This document shows, piece by piece, positions 26,801 through 32,086 of a stretch of 32,086 nt of DNA; position 1 is the first letter of the stretch; every line of letters begins with the position of its first letter. The notes under the pieces are model-generated. The model was not told where the DNA came from. It worked only from the letters and a program-made list of their open reading frames with translations, and did no database searches. The stretch is taken from assembly GCA_947304245.1 (NCBI GenBank), contig CAMZAK010000010.1:1-32086 (forward strand), read 5' to 3'. A program made the translations under genes and the position numbers. This DNA is from an uncultured Clostridia bacterium (GTDB lineage Bacteria; Bacillota; Clostridia; Oscillospirales; Ruminococcaceae).

Positions 26801-27039
26801 TCTCCTGCAACAAAACCATATTTTTTAAATATTTCAAAACAAAACTTATTAAATGTTAAAATTTTCAAATTAATTTTTTTGTTTGTTTTATTTAAAAATC
26901 TACAAAATTTTTTTTCAGTGTAAAAAGAATATTTATTTGGTATTATTAAAATTGAATTTTTTTTACCATTTTTGGTTAAATTAAATAGTAACTTGTTAAA
27001 AAAATTTTTTTCGCTTGTTCCTTGAAATATAAAGATCAT
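23887..27039 (-). CDS. addB: ATP-dependent nuclease subunit B, without Walker A
   Basis: The 1050-residue partner of AddA has an inactivated helicase-like N-terminal half and a C-terminal nuclease that holds an iron-sulphur cluster. Visible are Cys694 (FFICPF) and the C-terminal trio Cys1015, Cys1018 and Cys1024 (YCEFCNFKEIC), the four cluster ligands. The nuclease core is GIIDRID and IIDYKYKK near 830-855. At the N-terminus, where Bacillus AddB has a GxSGSGKT loop, this one reads FQGTSEKNF, so ATP binding there is unlikely. AGGGAA lies about six bases before the ATG. The protein is rich in Lys, Asn, Phe and Ile. Confidence 0.92.
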   Translation of the reverse strand: MIFIFQGTSEKNFFNKLLFNLTKNGKKNSILIIPNKYSFYTEKKFCRFLNKTNKKINLKILTFNKFCFEIFKKYGFVAGDFATKFEKSLVLFITFLKLKNYTFEIQYMEKILNSIEKLKENNITTINFKEKIKLIKNNELKQKMKEFLKIFSLYENFFKKNYKDPTANLNVAYKISKKKPIFKNTTFYFMFFQEFNLSQLNLIKIILKQTDATFFMHYEKNEPLFLIQKNTINNLTDFAKKNKIKIKKQNVTTNYNTKQKDLNFLKEHIFKTSKNYKFNSEIKNIKIILAKNIQEEINDVIFKITTFKKNGFNWQDIAILTDDIEKYKFKLKVNLKNLNIPYYVQENLTANKIILIEIVEHILNLSTNFNVNSYLTILKTGLTKFKVLEVAYFENYIKIWQIKKQKEILKPFSNNPFGFSENFSSEKIKKILKINNKIRENLKEIVSIFNEKPQSSKAISLKLIKILEILGIKNKIEKNILNLVEEWEILIKILETIFKLTNNFKLTLKEFKFLFCFSAKNLNINKTPKFLNSVYIGNFKKPTPMKPKITIILGVNEENFPFNHTQSNEIFTNEEIIELRKINLNFLKTLKEKNLTENFLINLAITSPTKKLLIYSSNISKKEILKNETIKKLTNFFGNKIVETLNVKNYTLKHITEEIKENNLIKKHNEKFLANAIFPENQISPSKIEQFFICPFLYFCNNILKIKPIEKADLNNKIIGKMIHYVLENIVALNCFLNMEKDAISEEIEIYLKLFINKNLSGKKNKTLEFLEKYYSFKKYLITLCCNIKDELKQINFKPVKFEYHISKNSKIKPLKIKVNENFNILVKGIIDRIDIKTTNNEKFIRIIDYKYKKQSLNFTEIIMGVNLQILIYLLILNENFKNIKNTKIFSALNIPTIGEFKKYNNLKPINNKESFEDVLKKALKPSGVIINDDENLQILNNFKNPAYEKFSPLKITKDENFNKKDMAKIMFNKNELRDIFNFIEKKIKIMCNDVLNLNFKKSPIYFKNTNQLYCEFCNFKEICSNKKEITKPKKQKQLEREDFFEILNN

Positions 27040-27083
27040 TTAAAATTCCCTTTTATTTATATATTTTAGATTGATTTTATAAA

Positions 27084-27092
27084 ATTATAGCA
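27084..27092 (-). promoter_or_regulatory. Extended -10 promoter of addBA
   Basis: On the minus strand TGC precedes TATAAT (27089-27084), an extended -10. The sequence 17 bases upstream is not a good -35. The predicted start near 27077 gives a leader of about 38 bases to addB. Confidence 0.5.
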
Positions 27093-27121
27093 GAAGATTT
27101 ATATTTTTAAAATTTAAACTC

Positions 27122-27150
27122 TTGACTAATTTTTCATAATATATTATACT
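27122..27150 (+). promoter_or_regulatory. Promoter of rpsU
   Basis: A -35 TTGACT at 27122-27127 and a -10 TATACT at 27145-27150 are 17 bases apart. The leader to the rpsU ATG is about 64 bases. It is back to back with the addBA promoter. Confidence 0.7.
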
Positions 27151-27220
27151 TTAATAGTATTTAAAAAGTATTTTAAATATTGGCCTCTGCTTTAGAGAAA
27201 AAAGGAGGAAATTTAAAAAA

Positions 27221-27397
27221 ATGCCAAAAGTTAGTATTAAGGAAAATGAATCTTTAGATAGTGCATTAAAGAGGTTTAAGCGTTCTTGTGCTAAATCTGG
27301 GGTTATTTCTGAGATTAAAAAAAGAGAACATTATGAAAAACCTTCTGTTAAACGTAAGAAGAAGATTGAGGCAGCAAGAAAAAGAAGTTCAAGGTAG
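27221..27397 (+). CDS. rpsU: 30S ribosomal protein S21
   Basis: The 58-residue product begins [20 protein letters not shown], has [20 protein letters not shown] in the middle and a basic [12 protein letters not shown] end, which is bacterial S21. AGGAGG lies 12 bases before the ATG. It is a single-gene transcript with its own promoter and a strong terminator 10 bases after the stop. Confidence 0.96.
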   Translation: MPKVSIKENESLDSALKRFKRSCAKSGVISEIKKREHYEKPSVKRKKKIEAARKRSSR

Positions 27398-27406
27398 TTC
27401 AAATTC

Positions 27407-27435
27407 AAGCTCGATTTTATTGGTCGAGCTTTTTT
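27407..27435 (+). terminator. Terminator of rpsU
   Basis: Arms AAGCTCGA (27407-27414) and TCGAGCTT (27424-27431) form a perfect stem with a nine-base loop, followed by T residues to 27435. No good promoter is seen between this and yqeG, so yqeG may partly depend on readthrough. Confidence 0.88.
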
Positions 27436-27479
27436 GTTAAATAAATAAAAACATTTAATAAAGATGCGGAGTTATTTAA

Positions 27480-27959
27480 ATGTTTAAACCAAATTTATAT
27501 TTAGATTCTATTTCACAGGTAACACCGGAACTTTTAAAAGAAATTGGAGTTTGTGCAATAATTTTAGATGTAGACAACACCATAAGACAAAACAACAAAA
27601 AAGAAATTGGATTTGGTGTTTTAAAGTGGGTTGAATTGATTAAAAATGCGGGAATTTCAATTGTAATACTTTCAAATAATTTTAATAAAAGCGTTGAACC
27701 TATTGCAAAAATTTTAAATTTACCTTACTATGGTCTTGGTTTTAAACCTTTTCCTTTTGGGTTTAAAAAAGCAGTTAAAAAATTAAAAGTTAGCGATAAA
27801 AAAATTGCAGTAATTGGAGACCAAATTTTTACAGATATTGTTGGTGGGAATTTGCAAGGATTTAAAACAATTTTAATTAAACCAATTAAAGAAGAAAAAG
27901 GATTGTTTTGGAGAATTAGGAGAAAGTTAGAAAAGAAAATTTTAAATAAATTTAAATAG
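27480..27959 (+). CDS. YqeG-family HAD phosphatase
   Basis: The 159-residue HAD superfamily IIIA protein has the nucleophile motif LDVDNT (Asp30, Asp32, Thr34), motif II LSNN (Ser65), a conserved Lys region FKKAVK near 95-100 and motif III GDQIFTD at 113-119. YqeG proteins resemble phosphatidylglycerophosphate phosphatases; the substrate here is not shown by sequence alone. CGGAG lies eight bases before the ATG. It is first in a run with the Nfo-like gene (12-base gap), aroQ and pepP. Confidence 0.88.
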   Translation: MFKPNLYLDSISQVTPELLKEIGVCAIILDVDNTIRQNNKKEIGFGVLKWVELIKNAGISIVILSNNFNKSVEPIAKILNLPYYGLGFKPFPFGFKKAVKKLKVSDKKIAVIGDQIFTDIVGGNLQGFKTILIKPIKEEKGLFWRIRRKLEKKILNKFK

Positions 27960-27971
27960 AAGGAGAAATAT

Positions 27972-28820
27972 TTGGGAGCAATTTTTGGACCTGCAGGAAA
28001 TTCTCAGGAATTTAAAAAATGTAAAAATTTGAATCTTTCAGAATATTTAGAAAGTTATAATTTAAAAGCTTATGAATATCAATGTGGTATGGGGGTTAGA
28101 ATTTCAGAAAAAAGTGCAGAAGAATTCTCAAAAATGATGGGAAAAATAACAATTTCAATTCACGCACCATATTACATTTCTCTTTCTAGTGTGGAGGAAG
28201 AAAAAAGAGAAAAAAGTGTGCAATATATTTTAAAAACAGCTAAAATTGCAAAATTAATGAAAGCCAAAAGAATTGTTGTTCACTCAGGCTCTTGTAAGAA
28301 AATTCCTAGAGAAGAAGCATTAGAATTAGCAAAAAAAACTTTAAAAAAGGCTTTACAAGAATTGGAGAAAAATGGTTTAGAAAAAATTATTTTATGTCCT
28401 GAAACAATGGGCAAGGTTAATCAGTTGGGAAATTTAGAAGAAGTTTTAAATCTTTGTAAGATTTCTGAAAAATTAATTCCATGTTTAGATTTTGGGCATC
28501 TAAACGCTAGAAGTTTTGGAGAAATAAAAGGAACTGAAGAATATTTAAAAATTTTAAACAAAGTGGAAAATGAGTTGGGTTATGAACGTCTTAAAAATTT
28601 TCATTCACATTTTTCCAAGGTGGAATTCACAATTCCGGGGGGTGAGAAAAAGCATTTAACTTTTGAAGATTTAACATATGGCCCAGAATTTGAACCATTA
28701 GCAGAATTAATTGTCAGAAAAAATTTATCACCAATTTTCATATGTGAATCTGCTGGAACACAAGCAAAAGATGCTAAACTAATGCAAGATACATATGAAA
28801 AAATTAGAAAATCAGCATAA
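27972..28820 (+). CDS. AP endonuclease family 2 (Nfo-like) TIM-barrel protein
   Basis: The 282-residue protein has the metal-ligand pattern of endonuclease IV: His64 (HAPYY), His104 (VVHSG), Glu144 (CPETMGK), Asp173 and His176 (LDFGHLNAR), His211/His213 (FHSHFSK) and Glu259 (CESAG). Endonuclease IV cuts DNA at abasic sites. The phrases are divergent from classical Nfo (for example the start lacks GSHVS and LDFGHLNAR replaces LDTCHA). Another enzyme of the same barrel family, such as a sugar-phosphate isomerase, is therefore possible. The start is TTG with AAGGAG five to six bases upstream, right after the yqeG stop; no nearby ATG fits. Confidence 0.75.
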   Translation: MGAIFGPAGNSQEFKKCKNLNLSEYLESYNLKAYEYQCGMGVRISEKSAEEFSKMMGKITISIHAPYYISLSSVEEEKREKSVQYILKTAKIAKLMKAKRIVVHSGSCKKIPREEALELAKKTLKKALQELEKNGLEKIILCPETMGKVNQLGNLEEVLNLCKISEKLIPCLDFGHLNARSFGEIKGTEEYLKILNKVENELGYERLKNFHSHFSKVEFTIPGGEKKHLTFEDLTYGPEFEPLAELIVRKNLSPIFICESAGTQAKDAKLMQDTYEKIRKSA

Positions 28821-28833
28821 GAGGAGAATTTTC

Positions 28834-29283
28834 TTGAAAAATAAGCTTATTAAAAACAGATTATTAGTAATACATGGTCCGAATATTAATTTATTTGGAA
28901 TGAGAGATGTTGCAACCTACGGAAAAGAGAGTTTATCTACAATTAATTTACAAATTTCAACAATTGCAAAAAAATATAATTTTGATTGCAAAATATTTCA
29001 ATCTAACCATGAAGGTGAAATTGTTGATGCTTTGCAGCAATCTAAAAATGATGTGGATGGCATAATAATTAATGCAGGAGCTTATTCACATTATAGTATT
29101 GCAATTAGAGATGCTATTGAAGCCATATGTTTGCCATGCATTGAAGTTCATTGCTCTAATGTTTTTAAAAGAGAGTGTTTTAGAAAAAATTCAGTAATTT
29201 CAGAAGTTTGTGTTGGAAGCATAGTAGGTTTTGGAAAGAATAGTTATTTTTTAGCTATTAAAGCAATGGAAAATTTAATTTAA
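28834..29283 (+). CDS. aroQ: 3-dehydroquinate dehydratase, type II
   Basis: The 149-residue enzyme dehydrates 3-dehydroquinate in the shikimate pathway. It shows the type II pattern VIHGPNINLFGMRD, the catalytic Tyr29 in TYG, QSNHEGEIVD near 56-65, NAGAYSHYSIAIRDA (Asn80, His86) and EVHCSN with the catalytic His106. Length is typical (about 145-150). I start at the TTG at 28834 because GAGGAG lies seven bases before it. The same frame is open further upstream, inside the preceding gene, but has no ribosome binding site there. It is followed by pepP and efp, as in Bacillus. Confidence 0.94.
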   Translation: MKNKLIKNRLLVIHGPNINLFGMRDVATYGKESLSTINLQISTIAKKYNFDCKIFQSNHEGEIVDALQQSKNDVDGIIINAGAYSHYSIAIRDAIEAICLPCIEVHCSNVFKRECFRKNSVISEVCVGSIVGFGKNSYFLAIKAMENLI

Positions 29284-29299
29284 AAAGAGGGATTGTTAA

Positions 29300-30364
29300 A
29301 TGAATAAAATTGAAGAATTAATTAAAGATATGCCAGATGAAATTGATGCTGTTATTGTTAAAAATGGATTTAACAGATTTTATTTTACTAATTTTTCATC
29401 AACAGCAGGAGCTTTATTAATAACAAAAAAAGAGGCTTATTTTTTACTAGATTTTAGATATTTTGAAATGGCTCAAAAGGTTGTTAAAGGAGTTAAAATA
29501 ATTTGCTTTTCAGATTTGTTTGAAGAGATAAATAATATTTTTAAAAAAGAAAATGTGAAAAATGTTGCGGTTGAAACAAAAAGTGTTTCAATTAGTGAAT
29601 TTGAAGAATATAAAACAAAACTAAATGAATATAATTTCACCAAAAGCAATTGGTTAGATGAAGAAATAACTAGTTTAAGATCTGTTAAAACAGAAGAAGA
29701 AGTTGAAAAAATTAAGCGTTCACAAGAGGTTGTTGATGCTGCTTTTTCGCATATTTTAAATTTTGTTTCAGCAGGAAAAACAGAAAAACAAGTGGCAAGA
29801 GAAATTGAAAATTTTATTTTAGATAATGCTCAGGCAACATCTTTTTCAACAATTGTTGTTTCTGGAAAAAACAGTTCTTTGCCTCATGGTGTTCCAACAG
29901 AAAAAATTTTGGAGGATGGGGATTTTGTAACCATGGATTTTGGGGTTATTTTAGATGGATATTGCAGTGACATGACAAGAACCGTAGTAGTTAAAAAACC
30001 ATCTAATTTTCAAAGAGAATTATATAAAATTGTTTTAGATGGACAAGAATTAGCGCTAAAAACAATAAAAGAAGGTTTAATTTGTAATGAAGTTGATGCA
30101 ATGGTTAGGCGTTTTTTTAAAAAATTTGATTATGAAGAAGAATTTGGGCACGGTTTAGGCCATGGAGTTGGAATAGAAATTCATGAAGACCCATATTTAA
30201 ATAAAATTTGCAAAACAAAACTTAAAGAAAATATGGTGGTTACAGTTGAGCCTGGAATTTATATAAATTCTAAAATGGGTCTTAGAATTGAAGATATGGT
30301 TGTTGTAAAAGAAAACGGAATATTAAACTTAACAAAAAGCAGTAAAGAGTTAATTTGTGTTTAA
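29300..30364 (+). CDS. M24-family Xaa-Pro aminopeptidase
   Basis: The 354-residue peptidase has a creatinase-like N-terminal domain and a pita-bread M24 domain. Metal ligands and catalytic residues are visible: His196 (LPHGVP), Asp213 (MDFG), Asp224 (SDMTRT), His288 (GLGHGVG), Glu317 (VEPGIY) and Glu331 (RIEDM). It should release N-terminal residues before proline, in the cytoplasm. AGAGGG lies about eight bases before the ATG. The place between aroQ and efp matches Bacillus yqhT (papA). Confidence 0.94.
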   Translation: MNKIEELIKDMPDEIDAVIVKNGFNRFYFTNFSSTAGALLITKKEAYFLLDFRYFEMAQKVVKGVKIICFSDLFEEINNIFKKENVKNVAVETKSVSISEFEEYKTKLNEYNFTKSNWLDEEITSLRSVKTEEEVEKIKRSQEVVDAAFSHILNFVSAGKTEKQVAREIENFILDNAQATSFSTIVVSGKNSSLPHGVPTEKILEDGDFVTMDFGVILDGYCSDMTRTVVVKKPSNFQRELYKIVLDGQELALKTIKEGLICNEVDAMVRRFFKKFDYEEEFGHGLGHGVGIEIHEDPYLNKICKTKLKENMVVTVEPGIYINSKMGLRIEDMVVVKENGILNLTKSSKELICV

Positions 30365-30411
30365 ATTTTAACTTTAATATTTAAATTTAACTATTTTCAT
30401 TGGAGGATTTT

Positions 30412-30969
30412 ATGATTTCTGCAGGAGATTTTAAAAATGGTTTAACATTTGAGATGGATGGAAATGTTATGCAAATTCTTGAATTTCAGCATGTTAAACC
30501 TGGGAAAGGGTCTGCATTTGTTAGAGCTAAAATTAAAAATATAATTACAGGGACTGTTTTAGAGAAAACTTTTAATCCCAATGAAAAGTTTCAGCCTGCA
30601 TACATTGAGAGAAAAATTATGCAATATTCATATTCAGAAGGAAATTTAAAGTATTTCTTAGATGTTGAAAGTTATGAAATGGTGCCCGTAGATTCTAAAT
30701 TAATTGGAGAAAATGTTAAATTTTTAAAAGAAGATATGGAGGTTAAGGTTTTATCTTACAAAGAAAAAATTTTCGGTGTGGAGTTGCCTAATTTTGTGGA
30801 ACTAAAAGTTTCTCAAACTGATGTTGGAGTTAAAGGTAACACAGTAACCAATGCAACAAAAAATGCAGTTTTAGAAACAGGAGCAGAAATTAGAGTTCCA
30901 TTATTCATAGAAACAGGGGAAACTATTAGAATAGATACAAGAACTGGAGAATATGTTGAACGTGCATAA
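30412..30969 (+). CDS. efp: Translation elongation factor P
   Basis: The 185-residue protein relieves ribosome stalling at proline runs. The N-terminal KOW-like domain holds the modified loop PGKG with Lys32, the site modified with 5-aminopentanol in Bacillus. Two OB domains follow, with TDVGVKGNT and the final RIDTRTGEYVERA signature. The ATG at 30412 has GGAGG five bases upstream. The in-frame TTG at 30400 lies before that site and is not the start. It follows the proline-specific peptidase gene by 47 bases. Confidence 0.97.
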   Translation: MISAGDFKNGLTFEMDGNVMQILEFQHVKPGKGSAFVRAKIKNIITGTVLEKTFNPNEKFQPAYIERKIMQYSYSEGNLKYFLDVESYEMVPVDSKLIGENVKFLKEDMEVKVLSYKEKIFGVELPNFVELKVSQTDVGVKGNTVTNATKNAVLETGAEIRVPLFIETGETIRIDTRTGEYVERA

Positions 30970-31012
30970 GAGCTATGCATAATAAAGAAATATAAAAAAA
31001 GGAGAAGTTAAA

Positions 31013-31483
31013 ATGGATTTAAAAGAAAAAGCATCTTATGTTAAAGGATTGTTAGAGGGTTTAAATTTAGACTATAAAAATGAAAGTAATAAGATTTTAA
31101 AGATATTGGTGGATATAATTCAAGACATGGCAGAAAAGGTGCAAGAAATTGAAAGTGTTAGTTATGAAAATTCTGCCTTAATAGATGAGCTGGATGAGGA
31201 TTTAGCAAATGTTGAAAAAAATCTTTATAATGAAAATGCTAAAAACAATTGTAAAAATAAAGGAAATAAGAGTAAATGTAATTGTTCTAGTTTAGAAGGA
31301 CATAATCAGGATAATTCATATAATGATAAATTAAATGAATATGCAGAATATGAAATATCTTGTCCTAACTGTAAGAGAGTTGTGGAATTAACAGAAGAAC
31401 TTTTTAATGGTGATGAAGAAGACATTATTTGCCCTGAGTGTGGCGAGAAAATAAACTTTGAATTTAAAGATTTTGAAAAATAG
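31013..31483 (+). CDS. CD1247-like protein with C-terminal zinc ribbon
   Basis: The 156-residue cytoplasmic protein has a helical, acidic N-terminal domain (about 1-72, beginning MDLKEKASYVKGLLEGL). A Lys/Asn/Cys-rich linker (about 73-105) and a C-terminal zinc ribbon with Cys117, Cys120, Cys140 and Cys143 (CPNC and CPEC) follow. This matches the architecture of the family named after Clostridioides difficile CD1247, which has no established function that I know of. The linker adds CNCS, which may be part of the metal site or chance. GGAG lies eight bases before the ATG. It is the last gene of the efp group. Confidence 0.8.
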   Translation: MDLKEKASYVKGLLEGLNLDYKNESNKILKILVDIIQDMAEKVQEIESVSYENSALIDELDEDLANVEKNLYNENAKNNCKNKGNKSKCNCSSLEGHNQDNSYNDKLNEYAEYEISCPNCKRVVELTEELFNGDEEDIICPECGEKINFEFKDFEK

Positions 31484-31514
31484 AATAAGAATATATAATT
31501 TTAATTTTAATTTT

Positions 31515-31546
31515 AAACAGACTAAACTTTTAGTCTGTTTATTTTT
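31515..31546 (+). terminator. Terminator of the yqeG-efp-CD1247 group
   Basis: AAACAGACTAA and TTAGTCTGTTT pair perfectly over 11 bases with a four-base loop, then ATTTTT. It lies 32 bases after the stop of the CD1247-like gene. Confidence 0.88.
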
Positions 31547-31592
31547 GTAGTTTTTTCACAAAAATTAGTATTTAAATACGACATTTTTAATA

Positions 31593-31621
31593 TTGTTTTT
31601 GCTAAGTTTGTACAATATAAT
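31593..31621 (+). promoter_or_regulatory. Promoter of the final partial gene
   Basis: TATAAT at 31616-31621 lies 17 bases after TTGTTT at 31593-31598. The leader to the ATG at 31689 would be about 60 bases. Confidence 0.5.
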
Positions 31622-31688
31622 AATTTTCAGACGTAATATGCTAAAATTTATCGAAAATTATATTTTTTAAATTTGGAGAAGTATACAT

Positions 31689-32086
31689 ATGAAAAGCAAA
31701 TTTTTTATTATTTCAATTTTAATTTTATCTTTAAATTTATCACAAAATTTTAAAGCAAATGCTATGGAAAAAAGCAATTCTAAAACATTTTTTAACAACA
31801 AGGTTGAAACTTTAAATAAAACTAATGAATTAAAAATTAAAAAAAGTGCGGTTGAGAAAGTTAATTTAAAAAATGAAAAAGAGAATAAAAAAGAAGTAAA
31901 AAAAGAAAAAAAAGATTCAAAAGTTAGATTTTTAAAAAAACAAGAAGTTAGCGTTCCGTCTAATGCTAATAATAATTCTTTAATTATAGATTTAACGGAA
32001 GAAGATATTAAATATAATGAAGATTATTTTAATCAAAATGATAAAAAAACAGTTAAAGAAGATAAAATTTTTGAAGAAATAGAGGG
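31689..32086 (+). CDS. Secreted or surface lysine-rich protein, N-terminal part only
   Basis: The frame runs from an ATG at 31689 through 132 codons to the window edge without a stop. It starts with a signal-peptide-like segment: MKSK, a hydrophobic run to about residue 16, and a plausible cleavage after KANA (about residue 25). The rest is highly charged, rich in Lys, Glu and Asn (for example EKENKKEVKKEKKD), with no domain I recognise. GGAG lies ten bases upstream of the start. Because only the N-terminal portion is present, no function can be given. Confidence 0.75.
   Translation, partial: MKSKFFIISILILSLNLSQNFKANAMEKSNSKTFFNNKVETLNKTNELKIKKSAVEKVNLKNEKENKKEVKKEKKDSKVRFLKKQEVSVPSNANNNSLIIDLTEEDIKYNEDYFNQNDKKTVKEDKIFEEIE

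Noticed and set aside
1..32086. CRISPR array, insertion sequence, integrase or phage module
   Set aside because: No regularly spaced direct repeats, transposase or integrase motifs, or terminal inverted repeats were seen.

Overview
The window looks like a chromosomal segment of a very A+T-rich, endospore-lineage Firmicute, most likely a Clostridia member. The signs are the complete spoIIIAA-AH operon, a CdaA/CdaR pair, AddAB in place of RecBCD, EF-P of the Bacillus type, a CD1247-type zinc-ribbon protein and AGGAGG-type ribosome binding sites. By eye G+C is near a quarter. I cannot name genus or species. A broken tRNA, a rotting operon copy and a degenerate LCP-like protein suggest ongoing sequence decay and perhaps genome reduction (inference).

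Layout. 1-335: no intact gene; a 5' tRNA fragment at 37-58. 336-1211 (-): LCP-like extracytoplasmic protein without the usual SIPRD motif. 1322-6472 (+): cls, radA, cdaA, cdaR (phospholipid synthesis, recombination, c-di-AMP). 6521-11377 (-): spoIIIAH to spoIIIAA, the mother-cell half of the sporulation channel, with a candidate sigma-E promoter at 11411-11439. A bidirectional hairpin separates it from the convergent cdaR. 11570-14801 (+): lepB, rbgA, an rnhB-yraN fusion and a metallophosphoesterase. 14885-18331 (+): tig, clpP, clpX. 18517-19610 (+): rpsF, ssb, rpsR. 19745-20365: a degenerate second copy of rpsF-ssb-(rpsR start). 20421-27039 (-): addB and addA. 27221-27397 (+): rpsU. 27480-31483 (+): yqeG, an Nfo-like TIM barrel, aroQ, an M24 peptidase, efp and a CD1247-like protein. 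31689 to the end: a secreted or anchored lysine-rich protein cut by the window edge.

Most of the window is housekeeping: protein quality control (trigger factor, ClpXP), ribosome assembly and translation (RbgA, S6, S18, S21, EF-P), DNA maintenance (RadA, SSB, RNase HII, AddAB, Nfo-like) and sporulation. Promoters repeatedly show an extended -10 of the form TGNTATAAT. I found no mobile element, CRISPR array, phage or defence island, and no undescribed multi-gene system. The most unusual structure is the decayed tandem copy of the rpsF-ssb-rpsR operon. Next come the RNase HII-YraN fusion, the LCP-like protein, the basic tail on trigger factor and an AddB that lacks a Walker A motif.
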